A stretch of 64,000 bases of DNA from contig CM047427.1 of NCBI GenBank assembly GCA_026168455.1, positions 87,574,670 to 87,638,669 of the forward strand. The letters are read 5' to 3'. Numbering within the stretch: the stretch's first letter is position 1; each line of letters begins with the position of its first letter. Positions 41,401-50,031 of this stretch are shown in pieces. This DNA comes from Theocolax elegans (taxonomy: Eukaryota > Arthropoda > Insecta > Hymenoptera > Cerocephalidae). The notes beneath the pieces were generated by a model. That model saw only the letters and a list, made by a program, of their open reading frames with translations, was not told the origin of the DNA and made no database searches. A program made the translations under genes and the position numbers.

Positions 41401-44400
41401 AAATAGATATTTTATTTTATTTTGAAGGGGTATGCAGCTCTTAGTTAAAATAAAAATATAAATTCACTGGCAATAAGGATGACGAGACGTAACAAAATTT
41501 CCAAGAGTCATATATATATATACGAGAGAGTCTGAACGATCGTCAAGATTAAAATCGACGTATACAATATATAATTACGATTATTCATCCGTGCATTCTG
41601 GGTCGTCGAGTTCTCGTCTAAAAAACCGTTTGCCTACAGACGTATACGTGCATCACAGTCAAACACCACACCTGGAAATTCAATCGAGATCGACATTTGT
41701 ATATGTAACATCCGCTAATCTCGCATTTCCTTTGATATGTGCAGAATGTCGTGGTTGAAGCAACAGCAGCTCAAGCTTGCCGCGAGGCGAGACGAACGGA
41801 GCCCGGCAAAGCTTTGGCGCCAAGAGACTGGGAACCGCATGATAGGCGAATTGAGAAGCGTCCAGAAATCGAGAATGAGACACGATGGCTATGCGAGTGA
41901 CTCTGCGGTACTCGACGACGACGATGACGTTTGGACGCCAAATACAACGCATGGACAGGTTGGTTTGTCAATTTCACTAATATTCTACCCATTAAACATT
42001 ATACCAACTTTCACTCGATTCAAAAATTCGTCGTAACGCATTGAGTATTTAAAAAAAAGCGATTATTATTTCATGTTTAGAATAATAAAATAAAAAATGT
42101 GAATTAATTTTTAAATTATCCATTGAATTTAAGGAAAAAATATGTAGTTGCCAGTAAAGTGTACCTATATATACTTGTTAACCTAGATTTCAATTCGAAA
42201 AGTAAAAGAGCAAACCTCTCTTAAGTTACTCTATCCCAAGGCAACCAACCCATTCCAACTTTAAAACTCCTTTATCACCCTTTCACGAGAGTAATCCAGA
42301 AACTCGCAACGTCATCAAATCCGTACATCACCCTTACAACCATTTTTCAACGTTCGTTCTTTTACAGTCGAGTGTGAGATCTGCGTATAACACATCGGCA
42401 CCAGCGAGTCCATTGCTACCACAACGCACAGCCAGTCGGAAATTGAACGGCGGTGTCGTCGGTACCGGAAGTTTTCAGCAACCTAGGCCAAGGGCTGAAA
42501 GTGTCAACGAAAGGCCTTTCGTAACAGCGAAACGTGCCTACGAGTTCAAAAAATACAACGATAGCCACGTAAGTGAACGATTACTCTATTTTTTTTATAT
42601 TAACACGCATTTTTAACTTAGTTTTTTTATGAGTCTTAGAGATTATTTGATTTTAATAATGAGTTTGTTCAATATTGGAGTTTCGACATACTAATGATCC
42701 AATTGTGATATTTTTTCTCACACAATTTCTTCGCTCTATATATATATCATAATAGTCAGTTGATTTGATTTGTTAGTGCATTTACAAATTTTAATACAAT
42801 TCACACTTTCTTTATAGAACATTATCGTTGCACTAATTCTTTATAATACACATTTTTCTCGAAATCGTAGATCATTTGTGAATATATTTTTAGACGGAAT
42901 GACAATTTGCATTTTTTTCATTTAAAGTGGTTATTTCCTAAGCTGTTAACATGTACATTTTGTATTATAAACAAATAAATTCGAATCATTGGGAAATAAT
43001 TATCTATAACCGTAGTCAACACGTTCACAAATTTCGATTTAAAATAAAATGTACATTGACATTGTCACACTTGAAAAAAAAACAAACAAATGCATCTGCA
43101 TGGCTCTATTACAATCGATTCCTGCCAAAAAAGAAGCCCCTTAAACAAATATTAAAAAAAAAAATCGCGATAAAAACTACGTGGTCGCATTGGCTGAACG
43201 AGCGAGAGGTTCGCTTTGCAGAGCCCACCACCGCTCCTACAAAAATGCAACCCACCACCGAGGCCAGAATCGCGAAGCGATAGTTTCGCCCGTACCGAGT
43301 CGTTTCTGCGCGAACGACTGTTAGGTAATGGGAACCACGTGGCATTCGATTTGGATAGCAGCGTTCGTTCGAGATCGGAATCAAGGACCGGTGGTTATTT
43401 TGGTCTAACTAACGGATCAAAGAAGGACGCCAATGAAATAGGACTTTTAGCGATGGTGGAAACACCCCAAGATCCTCTCGTGAGCCTCATTCAGTCGCTG
43501 GCCGAGATTAGGCCGCTTTCGGCGCAAATCGGCAATACTAACCACGACAAGCAGCCGGCCATTAACAACCTTGCCATCCTTAACCACTCGCCAAAAGCAT
43601 GGCAGAGTAGCACGACACAGGTTCGTCGTTCGCGCTTCTTCGTGATCGCTTTTGCATGATGCGCTTCCTTCTTACCTTTTTTTTTAATAACAACAATCAT
43701 CGCTTCTACATAGAATTGACGCTTTTGAATGTTTTTGCACGCACATGTAGGTCCTATTTTTCAATTGTTCACGCGTGGAATATTCTTTCTCGAATACGTG
43801 CATTTGATCGTACTTCTGTAAAAGTGCAAAAATAAAAAATTGACGAAATAGAAATATCATCCGTGTTTAATTATATTGACTTAATGAAGGGTCTTATATT
43901 TTTATATCAAAGCACTTTCGAAAGCATATTTCACTTACCATCTATGTACACTCAAACTATATAAATCAGTATTAAAATTGTGGTGAATCCTTACTTAGCA
44001 CATTGTATAACAACACAAAGTAGATTGGTATTAGATATTTCCATTAATTTATTTATCTTCAAATCTTATAAAATAAAAAATTGTAATTAGGTGTGGTGAA
44101 TTTATTATTTAATTTACTTTTGACCTACAGCAATCAAAGTATAAGCAAATTTGACGAATTGATCGTTGAACAGCGTAGTCAAAATTAGCAAATCTTGAAT
44201 GTCGAAATATATTTATAATGTATTTCGTTAGAAAAAAAATTACTAAAAGAAATGTGGTCAAAAATGTATTAAATAAAATAGCACAGTATAACAGATGGTT
44301 ATAGACTAACTGAAAAGGCAGGTAAACAAGCTATTCTTAAGACACATTTACATATATTGGTAGCGGTTGATTCGTAAAAGCTAAATTCTGAATAGATTCA

Positions 44401-47400
44401 GAGTTTAAGAAAGTATCATCGACGATGCAAGTATCGATAACGATTTGCATATTACAGTCGCACAATGACTCGCCGTCATCGTGGACCGAGAGGAGCGTCA
44501 GTCCAGGAAGTGTACAAGGCGTAGGCGGGGCATCGAGACCTCAAACACCAGCGTTCCCGGTACATCCTCGTACCCCATACGTCAACAATTCTTCGCCTAC
44601 CGTCACCTTTGCCTCGGATCGCGCCTACCAGCCGCAATTGGTCAACGTCAATCATTCGTTGGTCAGTTACAACAACAACAATATCGAGACTAACAACAAC
44701 AACGTTGGTTATGCGGCTGACAGGGCGATCTTCATCGAAGAGCGCAGAGATATCCGAGAGACGGGACTTCCACCTAAGAGTCCGACAACGCAGCGGTAAG
44801 ATTAACCATTGTCTATATATACACATTTTATTTATTTTTATTTTTCTCTATTTCACTAAATTTTTAGTGGTGGTGATACTCTAACTCAACTTGAATTATT
44901 TCCATACAATTAATAAGAATTATTTATCTATTTACTAATATTGATTTTTATTTTGCTTAACGCAACAGTAAACCTTACAATTTTATTTATATATTTTATT
45001 TCAAAAATAATATTTTTCTACAGCTAGTGATTTACTTTTTTTTTTTAATAATTTTTTGTACAAATCACGAAATTTTGATCTGGCATTTTAGACGCTTGAG
45101 TTTTCCGGATAGTGCAGGCACGTTTTACGATACGCGTAACAAACGGTGGCCACTGACTAAGCAGTCGACGTTTGACTATAGGTAATGAATACGAAGGAGT
45201 AAATCTAATAATTGGAGGCCTGCGCACCTTTATGAATGTTCGATGTTGTCGTTTCTTAGCTGTCTTCATTTCCTTTACTTCGCTGAAACTTAGCTATTCA
45301 ATCCTCTCTTTTACAAACTCAAGTATTAAATATATAATAATACAATATATTACAAAGGCATATTATATATTATAGTAATTAATAAAATTAAGTGGAATTT
45401 ATGTCGTCGTAATTATTTGACTGTACTAACCTAACCATCAGTGTATCAAATATCTCTACTGATTTTGATAAAACTGAAGAATATCTTTTAACTCTATCAC
45501 TAGGAATCTTCAATATTGTTGTTTGTTTAATAAGTGACATAGAAATGCACTCTATACGTATAATATTACTTTAGTTAACGTATGTGTATTAAAACTTGTG
45601 TAATATGTACAAGATGGAAAAAGAAGAATATCACAAGTCAATTATTATTTATTACAGCAAGGACCGGCCTGTCTCTCCGCTGGACGAAATAATTAGTCAC
45701 AACTCGTACGGCCGAGGTCCTGGCACTCCTACTCATATTGAATATGGACAGAGCCCTAAGGTAATAATGATCTTTACACTTAATATTTATTATTATTATC
45801 TTACGTTAATTTTGACATTTATTGTTTTTTAGTTTGACAGAAAAGAATATATAAGCTTAATGGCGCTGGTAAAGAATAATTCAGTGTTGCTTTTATACCT
45901 TTTTAAATATGATTATTATCATTACCCTTTGCTCATTTAAGTAATAATTTGTGTGAGATTTTTATATATATAGGGTAGATATTTATTTTACACATTGCAG
46001 TAAATTAACTTTAATAATTTAATGTTCTTTCTTGTAATTCGTACTCCAGACATTTATATTTTTCTGAATTCATTTACTATGAAATTATGTGGGCACTGAA
46101 TCAGAAGATGTCATTCATTCTGTTAAAATAGATTTATGACATGTGTTAATCGCATTATTATTCTAATTAACGAGAATAATGTAGTTTTGAAAAGAAAATA
46201 CCCAGTAAATGTCTAAAAGTTTTAATAATAACTACCACCAAATTCCTAATAATAAATTAAATAATAAACTCTATTCATTAATTCGTAATTCTAACAAAGT
46301 TTATTGAAATTTATACCTATATTTGTTATTATTTAGATAGTTTTTATTATAAAGAAATTGATGAATTAATGAATTAATCATATTGCAGAGCGCGCTGTCG
46401 TATACATCAATAAACAGTGCTGGTCATTCGTCGTCGCATCTTCAGTATTACGGATCACGCCGATCAAGCATCCACTCCAACACGGAACCTCATGAAGTAG
46501 CTGACGTTAATGTCAAATTTGTACGTGATACCAGTAAAATTTGGTACAAACCAAACATAACGCGTGAACAAGGTGAATTTTAATTTCTCTACTTACTGTC
46601 TTAATAATCATAAATTGATTTGATTAAATTTTATTAAAAAAATCTATGTAAATCGGTGAATATTATATATTAAAGAAATACCATGTAAATAATGTAAAAT
46701 TAAATAAATTTTCAAATTTTTAGCAATCGCAATGCTGCGCGATGCGTCACCAGGAACATTCGTTGTACGAGACAGCAACTCCTTTCCAGGTGCATTTGGT
46801 CTAGCATTGAAAGTATCAACACCACCACCAGGTGCACCAAGCAGTCCTAAGGATCCAACGAGTGAACTCGTCCGTCACTTTTTGATCGAACCAACATCCC
46901 GTGGTGTTAGACTGAAGGGTTGTGCAAATGAACCAGTTTTCAGTTCACTTTCGGCGCTCGTTTACCAGCACAGTTTAATGGCTATGGCTTTACCCTGCCA
47001 ACTTCTCTTGCCTGAGCCTGAGGCTGCGGCTCGAGTCCTCGATTCTCCTGCTAGCAATAGTCCGCAGCAGCTTCTTGCTCAGGGTGCTGGTGAGTCTTCT
47101 CTCAAGAGTATTATTTTAAAAGGGCTTACCGGGATATTCTATCAAAGCAAATCAAACTTATCATCAAATAAAAAAATATATTAAACTTTTCAAATTCGCA
47201 GTTATTTCCGAATGATAAAAGCTTGACTTGACGTAAACGAAACTATATATTTTGCAGCTTGCAACGTATTATACCTCTTCACATTGGATACCGAGTCGTT
47301 AACCGGACCTCAAGCCATCAAAAAGACCATCACGACTCTCTTCGAGCAAAAGCCACTGCCAAGCGCAACGATTGTACACTTCAAGGTATCCACTCAGGGC

Positions 47401-48074
47401 ATCACGTTGACGGACAACGCGCGCAAACTTTTCTTCCGTCGGCATTATCCCACGAATAACATCAGCTACTGCGGTCTCGATACCGAGGAACGCACTTGGG
47501 ACTTTGTTAATGGCGATACCGGACGAGCACTTAGTGAACAGTAAGTTTTATTTATTTTCTACACATTACCATTTTCATTAGAAACCAACAATTGAGCTAA
47601 TCAATTAGATTTTTTAATGTGACAGTAGATTTGTAAACGAAGACCCTGTTGAATATTTTATTTATCTAAATGTTACATTAATAAGTTAATCCTTCATTTA
47701 CATATTTATCTGGAACACTATTGCGTTAAATTGGGTGAGAAGGTGGAATGCATAATGAAATAATTATTTGTTAAATATGTATCACTTATATTACAAAATA
47801 CAAAGTATATATCTTTTAATAACTTATGATTTTGATTTTATGTATATGGTAATTTATAGTCAATAGCATCCTTATTATAAATGATGATCTAATAAATATT
47901 CTATTTCTTTCCAGTCGATGCTTTGGATTCGTCGCACGAAAACCAGCTCACAAATCCGACAACCAGTGCCACATATTCGCCGAACTCGAACCCGAACAAC
48001 CTGCAACAGCTATTGTCAATTTCGTCAACAAAGTCATGATGGGTAGCGCGCATGCAAAAGCAAACATTGTCTGA
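5179..48074 (+). CDS. by: Tensin (blistery homologue), full multi-exon gene
   Basis: Cytoplasmic adaptor linking integrin tails to actin at adhesion sites. Proposed exons: 5179-5412, 5650-5715, 11434-11673, 12288-12451, 12912-13061, 14103-14400, 14711-14948, 36218-36513, 36787-37385, 41745-41958, 42368-42568, 43222-43620, 44458-44795, 45092-45181, 45658-45760, 46389-46572, 46724-47089, 47258-47540, 47915-48074. All junctions keep phase and sum to 4623 nt (1540 residues). Domain order is tensin-specific: phosphatase-like (about 143-300), C2 (about 300-430), serine/proline-rich linker (about 460-1250) with the conserved [10 protein letters not shown] stretch, SH2 (about 1260-1370, starting [11 protein letters not shown]) and PTB (about 1395-1535, starting [19 protein letters not shown]). 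The active-site Cys of the phosphatase loop is Ala, so it should be catalytically dead, as in vertebrate tensin 1. Exons 3-19 are firm; exons 1-2 are predicted. The 21-kb intron after the C2 exons hosts an antisense gene. Confidence 0.93.
5650..5715 (+). CDS. by: Tensin predicted exon 2 (22 codons)
   Basis: Short segment with acceptor TTGTTATAG, 22 open codons starting [14 protein letters not shown] and ending QQQ, and a CAG/GTAACA donor. Both ends are phase 0, matching exon 1 upstream and the firm exon at 11434 downstream. Composition is coding-like compared with the flanking AT-rich sequence, but there is no homology to prove it. Confidence 0.5.
10627..10967. repeat. Foldback element with ~65-bp inverted arms
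   Basis: The left arm (10627-10693) and right arm (10902-10967) are reverse complements over about 65 bp with few mismatches, including a perfect 20-bp core (AAATTTATATGGTGACGTTT at 10674-10693 against its complement at 10902-10921). They flank about 210 bp of AT-rich DNA. The right copy continues inward as CCTGGAAAG, a GTAACA/TGTTAT stem, then CGAAACGTC (10900-10908), which resembles the degenerate core of a hammerhead ribozyme of the kind carried by Penelope-like retroelements. Either a MITE-like foldback or two oppositely oriented fragments of one retroelement would explain it. Confidence 0.6.
11018..11050 (+). other. tRNA 3'-half-like fragment (B-box)
   Basis: Contains a good tRNA T-arm/B-box, GGTTCAAACC at 11028-11037, with a 5-bp T stem having one mismatch, followed by an acceptor-like CCAAGGC. 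No matching 5' acceptor strand, D arm or anticodon arm is visible upstream, so it is not an intact tRNA gene. It may be a decayed tRNA copy or part of a tRNA-derived SINE next to the foldback element. Confidence 0.35.
11434..11673 (+). CDS. by: Tensin exon 3: start of phosphatase-like domain
   Basis: Acceptor GTTGTAG, donor ATG/GTAAGT, phase 0 at both ends. It encodes a Ser/Thr/Pro-rich lead-in and then the tensin/PTEN-type start [15 protein letters not shown], followed by [12 protein letters not shown], matching the tensin SKHGDNYLV region. Confidence 0.9.
12288..12451 (+). CDS. by: Tensin exon 4: phosphatase-like domain
   Basis: Encodes [49 protein letters not shown], all aligning with the tensin phosphatase-like fold. 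Donor GCGAG/GTACTA splits an Arg codon inside the signature loop. The residue after the loop His is Ala instead of the catalytic Cys. Confidence 0.93.
12912..13061 (+). CDS. by: Tensin exon 5: signature loop end, ALDRFAM helix
   Basis: Completes the loop as [15 protein letters not shown] and continues with [20 protein letters not shown], one of the most conserved tensin stretches, then VPSHRR. Acceptor ATTCCAG, donor AGAAG/GTAAAC, phases 2 and 2. Confidence 0.95.
13759..13780. repeat. (TA)n microsatellite
   Basis: Perfect TA dinucleotide run in the tensin intron between exons 5 and 6. Confidence 0.9.
14103..14400 (+). CDS. by: Tensin exon 6: C2 domain, first part
   Basis: Encodes [40 protein letters not shown] and [20 protein letters not shown], matching the tensin C2 domain ([39 protein letters not shown]). 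Acceptor AATTTCAG, donor CAG/GTACGT. Confidence 0.95.
14711..14948 (+). CDS. by: Tensin exon 7: C2 domain, end
   Basis: Begins [19 protein letters not shown] (tensin QFHTCAI...FGKEDLD), finishes the C2 strands with ITLYFAND, then runs into a Pro/Ala/His linker. Donor GATGATG/GTATGT leaves phase 1, which the exon at 36218 satisfies across a 21-kb intron. Confidence 0.92.
18880..19060 (+). promoter_or_regulatory. Candidate internal promoter island in tensin intron
   Basis: GC- and CpG-rich patch including an alternating CGCGCGCG run and two arthropod-like initiator sequences (TTCAGTCG and GGCAGTCG). It sits in the large intron between the C2 exons and the rest of tensin, where an alternative start would yield forms lacking the phosphatase-like and C2 domains. 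No TATA box or first coding exon is obvious. Confidence 0.25.
20221..20226 (-). terminator. Poly(A) signal of Kunitz-type gene
   Basis: AATAAA on the minus strand about 90 nt past the stop codon at 20313. Confidence 0.5.
20313..21459 (-). CDS. Secreted Kunitz-type (BPTI-like) protein, four-cysteine
   Basis: Three exons on the minus strand: 21459-21387, 20905-20690 and 20329-20313 (306 nt, 101 residues). Junctions are good (GCGC/GTAAGT, TTGTAG; AACA/GTAAGT, TTTTCTTACAG) and phases fit. Exon 1 is a textbook signal peptide, [18 protein letters not shown]...ASA. Exon 2 is the domain: DPRC..., then [20 protein letters not shown], then [14 protein letters not shown]. The spacing from the third family cysteine onward (20 residues, then 3) equals the Kunitz C30-C51-C55 pattern, but the partners C14 and C38 are both absent, and the segment containing the usual inhibitory loop is about 7 residues longer. 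Exon 3 adds only IYHAT and the stop. The gene lies wholly inside a tensin intron on the opposite strand. Secretion is well supported; protease inhibition is not, since the loop-locking disulfide is gone. Confidence 0.82.
21504..21511 (-). promoter_or_regulatory. TATA box of Kunitz-type gene
   Basis: TATATAAA on the minus strand, about 45 nt upstream of the ATG at 21459. This implies a short 5' untranslated region of roughly 15 nt, as in many highly expressed small secreted-protein genes. Confidence 0.55.
25389..25456. repeat. (CT)n-rich tract
   Basis: Nearly pure pyrimidine run of CT and CCT units in the 21-kb tensin intron. It produces low-complexity open frames on both strands that are not genes. 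GAGA-type factor sites on the minus strand are possible. Confidence 0.85.
26100..26420. promoter_or_regulatory. GC-rich island in tensin intron
   Basis: CpG-rich patch with a plus-strand TATAAAT at 26176-26182 and, on the minus strand, a strong donor (CGAG/GTGAGT, GT at 26163-26162). It could be a promoter with a noncoding first exon in either direction. No protein is recognisable; open frames here are explained by base composition. Confidence 0.3.
27599..27747 (+). other. Unassigned coding-like 49-codon frame
   Basis: A plus-strand frame open from just after a TAG to a TGA, reading [20 protein letters not shown] followed by [20 protein letters not shown]. It is GC-richer than its surroundings and gives a balanced, helical-looking peptide without low complexity. 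It has no start codon of its own and only a weak acceptor (GGATCTTAG) before it. I do not recognise the family; it may be a terminal exon, a gene fragment or chance. Confidence 0.2.
27861..27898. repeat. (GAAAAAA)n short tandem repeat
   Basis: Five to six copies of a 7-bp A-rich unit in tandem in the tensin intron. Confidence 0.8.
28840..29070. promoter_or_regulatory. GC-rich island with hairpins in tensin intron
   Basis: About 230 bp of CpG-rich sequence open in two minus-strand frames because of composition. It contains two perfect 7-bp stems: CAGGCCC/GGGCCTG at about 28999-29022 and GCGGCTC/GAGCCGC at 29041-29056. A T-rich run and a TCGGCAG acceptor-like site follow at about 29110-29170. 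It could be a promoter or a structured transcript; no coding assignment is possible. Confidence 0.3.
30632..30702. repeat. CT-rich tract
   Basis: Imperfect CT/TTTCT run of about 70 bp in the tensin intron; the source of low-complexity open frames here. Confidence 0.85.
30914..30938. repeat. (AT)n microsatellite
   Basis: Perfect AT dinucleotide run. Confidence 0.9.
32099..32121. repeat. (TA)n microsatellite
   Basis: Perfect TA dinucleotide run in the tensin intron. Confidence 0.9.
36218..36513 (+). CDS. by: Tensin exon 8: linker with GPIDGSLYA motif
   Basis: Acceptor GTTTCAG; two bases complete the phase-1 codon left by exon 7. Contains [13 protein letters not shown], matching the conserved tensin GPLDGSLYAKV motif after C2, then [15 protein letters not shown]. 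Donor GAG/GTACGT. Confidence 0.92.
36787..37385 (+). CDS. by: Tensin exon 9: Ser/Tyr/Pro-rich linker
   Basis: 199 codons, strongly open in one frame, Ser/Tyr/Asn/Pro-rich with many YST/YNSS repeats, typical of the disordered, phosphorylated tensin centre. Acceptor TTTCAG, donor GATGG/GTAAGT (phase 2). Confidence 0.9.
37386..41744. other. 4.4-kb tensin intron
   Basis: AT-rich. It contains a plus-strand open frame at 37647-37967 with no recognisable homology and an alternating purine/pyrimidine tract at 40262-40308. A GC-richer, CG-rich patch occurs at about 41030-41160. No exon is supported. Confidence 0.6.
40262..40308. repeat. Alternating purine-pyrimidine tract
   Basis: Imperfect GT/GC dinucleotide run including GTGTGTGTGTGCGCG; a Z-DNA-prone microsatellite within the tensin intron. 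Confidence 0.7.
41745..41958 (+). CDS. by: Tensin exon 10: [10 protein letters not shown] motif
   Basis: Acceptor ATGTGCAG; the first base completes GG/A. Reads [20 protein letters not shown], the conserved tensin motif in the linker, then an acidic run (DDDDDVWTP). Donor CAG/GTTGGT. Confidence 0.9.
42368..42568 (+). CDS. by: Tensin exon 11: linker
   Basis: 67 codons, phase 0 both ends. Reads [20 protein letters not shown] and later [14 protein letters not shown]. Acceptor TTTTACAG, donor CAC/GTAAGT. Confidence 0.85.
43222..43620 (+). CDS. by: Tensin exon 12: linker
   Basis: 133 codons, phase 0 both ends. Starts [20 protein letters not shown] and includes [20 protein letters not shown]. Acceptor CTTTGCAG, donor CAG/GTTCGT. 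An overlapping minus-strand frame is a shadow. Confidence 0.87.
44458..44795 (+). CDS. by: Tensin exon 13: Asn/Ser/Pro-rich linker
   Basis: Starts [20 protein letters not shown], contains [16 protein letters not shown] and a poly-Asn stretch, ends KSPTTQ plus two bases of an Arg codon. Acceptor ATTACAG, donor CAGCG/GTAAGA. Several SP/TP sites suggest proline-directed phosphorylation. Confidence 0.9.
45092..45181 (+). CDS. by: Tensin exon 14 (90 nt, possible cassette)
   Basis: A 90-nt open segment between a CATTTTAG acceptor and a TATAG/GTAATG donor, reading [20 protein letters not shown] and then [10 protein letters not shown]. It starts and ends in the same phase (2), so exons 13 and 15 also join in frame without it, as expected of an optional exon. 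Confidence 0.65.
45658..45760 (+). CDS. by: Tensin exon 15: linker
   Basis: Reads [20 protein letters not shown] then [14 protein letters not shown]. Acceptor ATTACAG, donor AAG/GTAATA, phase 0 at the end. Confidence 0.9.
45833..45868 (+). CDS. by: Possible 36-nt tensin micro-exon
   Basis: Lies 72 nt after exon 15. The intervening segment has the features of a minimal insect intron (GTAATA start, T-rich ATTGTTTTTTAG end). The micro-exon encodes [12 protein letters not shown], phase 0 at both ends, and is followed by GTAAAG. It is compatible with inclusion or skipping; it is not counted in the 1540-residue model. Confidence 0.4.
46389..46572 (+). CDS. by: Tensin exon 16: linker and start of SH2
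   Basis: Starts [20 protein letters not shown], ends [15 protein letters not shown], the beginning of the tensin SH2 domain (WYKPxISREQA). Acceptor TATTGCAG, donor CAAG/GTGAAT (phase 1). Confidence 0.95.
46724..47089 (+). CDS. by: Tensin exon 17: SH2 domain
   Basis: SH2 core: [18 protein letters not shown] with the phosphotyrosine-binding Arg in the VVRDS (FLVRES-type) motif, then [20 protein letters not shown] and [20 protein letters not shown]. Phase 1 both ends. Confidence 0.96.
47258..47540 (+). CDS. by: Tensin exon 18: PTB domain
   Basis: Starts [20 protein letters not shown], the conserved tensin PTB opening, and continues [20 protein letters not shown] and [15 protein letters not shown]. 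The PTB domain binds the NPxY motif of integrin beta tails in characterised tensins. Confidence 0.96.
47915..48074 (+). CDS. by: Tensin exon 19: PTB end and stop codon
   Basis: Reads [40 protein letters not shown] and ends AKANIV-stop (TGA 48072-48074). Acceptor TTTCCAG; the first base completes CA/T. The C-terminus matches the family's usual end just after the PTB helix. Confidence 0.96.
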
Positions 48075-49775
48075 GAATGGCGTTAACGACGAATTCAACA
48101 GTTATAATTACTCGAAGGCGTAAAATACAAAAAGTAAGGAACGATTTGAATGAACCACAAAAAGGATCGATGAAAGTTTGACAACAAAGTAAAGTAGACG
48201 ATTTTCGAATCGTTTTAATGATTTATGTATTAATATTACAATTAGATCGTCAATTGACCAGACTTTACATTAAGACTTAAAAAGTTTCTTAAAAGACTAA
48301 AAAAACAGTTTTTGTCTTAAGTGTTCCACTTTTCAACGTCATGAGTAATAATAATCTACAGAAACAAAGAGATTCGTCGTTATAATTTTTAAGTATGTAT
48401 GCAGTGATATACCACATAGCAAACTGATTTACAGATGCAAAATAAAAAGAATTGTTTAAAATAATAAGCCACTGCAAGCAGTTACGCAATAATTTATAAT
48501 CGTCTTGATTTGGCGAAGTTTAAAATAAGAAAAGCGAAATAAGAATGGAAGAGAAATGTTTATAACTGTATATAATACTTACGCCTTAAGTAAGAAAAGT
48601 AGCGCCCAACCTGATGAACATTGAAATAGTGTTTAAATAAAAGAGAAATAAATGCGATCGAGAGTGATGCAAACGAAAGGAAACTTGCAAAATGATTTTG
48701 TGAACTATGAGTAATGAAAAAAAAAACAAAATACGATTGCTTTAAACTTAATTTGTAAAATACAATGGATAATGGAGTAGCGTTTAATGCGAAGAACTGT
48801 AAAATAAACAAATTTAAGTTGTGCCTTAAAAATAATATATTTACATTCGTAGATTCTAACGTTTAAGTAATTTATATTATAATAATTTTGAAATCAAATT
48901 CTTAGTCATATGAATTAAGATTCTGTTTTTCTTTTTATAATTACACATTTTTGAATTCCACACGTTCGCTTAGAATTATTTTTTTTTATTAACGATGTTC
49001 CTTCTCTAAGAAGAGGGAAATTGACGATGGATACCGTAAACGTTAATAAAAAAGAGCCAGTTGCAAGCTTAACGATATTTTCTAAGACTTGCTGAGTAAA
49101 TGATAAAAAAAAAGATGATCGAACGTCTTAAGAAAGCATCATAAATATCTGAAAATGGTACCTTTTAAACTCTTGCCATTATTAGAGTCCAAAGCTGTTA
49201 GGAATGACTTAGAAATTTCGAAATTTGTTTTCGTTATATCAACGTTAATGTAAGAAAAAAAGATGATGAATCTCAAGAAATGTAAGTCTTAAAGTTTATC
49301 AGCAGTCAATTAATCATAGTAACAATATATAGGTACGGCAATACTTTCAACGCGTTATTTCTTTCGAACGCATAACTTTGTAATAAATGCTTGAAGAAAA
49401 GAAAACCTTTGTTGCCATGAGTTTCGTAAAGGTTTTGTGTTTTTCTTTTTTGTACGAAATCATTTTTATATGTAATAATTAATTTTTGGGCGATGAATTA
49501 CGATGCTATACGTGCGTACTAGTCAAAATTCGAGCAATATAATAAACGTCCGGTCGTTTTTACTTGTAATTTTACTTGTAACATAATGTTTTCACGTAAT
49601 TAATATATATATTGTTTTATTGCGTATAATTTATGAAGATTTTTTGTCAAATTACCGCCTATAGCGATCAGATTTACATTTGTAGCATGTTTATTTTTTC
49701 GCCAATTCATGCATTCTGTACTAACCTACTGTTATTGTATTTTCTTTGTGTAATTTAATTTGTCAGTCATTATTG

Positions 49776-49800
49776 TAATTAATTAATTAATTAATTAATT
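49776..49800. repeat. (TTAA)n run
   Basis: About six copies of TTAA in tandem near the probable 3' end of the tensin transcript. Confidence 0.9.
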
Positions 49801-49888
49801 ATTATTGTACGCTTTAACCGATGTATGTTTGTGCCACGATTTTATTGTCGTACACGAGTAATAAGTACTGCATAATTCCATATATAAC

Positions 49889-49894
49889 AATAAA
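49889..49894 (+). terminator. by: Candidate distal tensin poly(A) signal
   Basis: AATAAA followed within 50 nt by a GT/T-rich stretch. Earlier signals at 48636 and 48647 would give a short 3' end. Confidence 0.35.
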
Positions 49895-49956
49895 GTATAT
49901 TCAGTGCACATATTGGATTTGTTATTTTATTTGTAGATTTATTTTTTCCTTTAGAA

Positions 49957-49957
<1 letters not shown>

Positions 49958-49997
<40 letters not shown>

Positions 49998-50001
49998 TTA
50001 A
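49958..50001. repeat. (ATT)n microsatellite
   Basis: Trinucleotide ATT run with one interruption, immediately beside the end of the minus-strand non-LTR retrotransposon relic. It may derive from that element's 3' tail, since such elements often end in simple repeats. Confidence 0.85.
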
Positions 50002-50031
50002 TTCCCAACCTAATGCTTGAGTGCTCCTTTT

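Larger units (their letters stand above)
48075..49910 (+). other. Tensin 3' untranslated region (extent estimated)
   Basis: AT-rich sequence after the stop with several AATAAA signals (48636, 48647 and 49889 among them). Where it ends cannot be decided without transcripts; the last clear signal is at 49889-49894. A (TTAA)n run at 49776-49800 lies inside it. Confidence 0.5.

Noticed and set aside
41680..41992. Minus-strand open frames over tensin exon 10
   Set aside because: Shadows of the real plus-strand exon, which has conserved tensin sequence and splice sites.
43109..43384. 91-codon minus-strand frame over tensin exon 12
   Set aside because: Shadow of the plus-strand exon; no homology.
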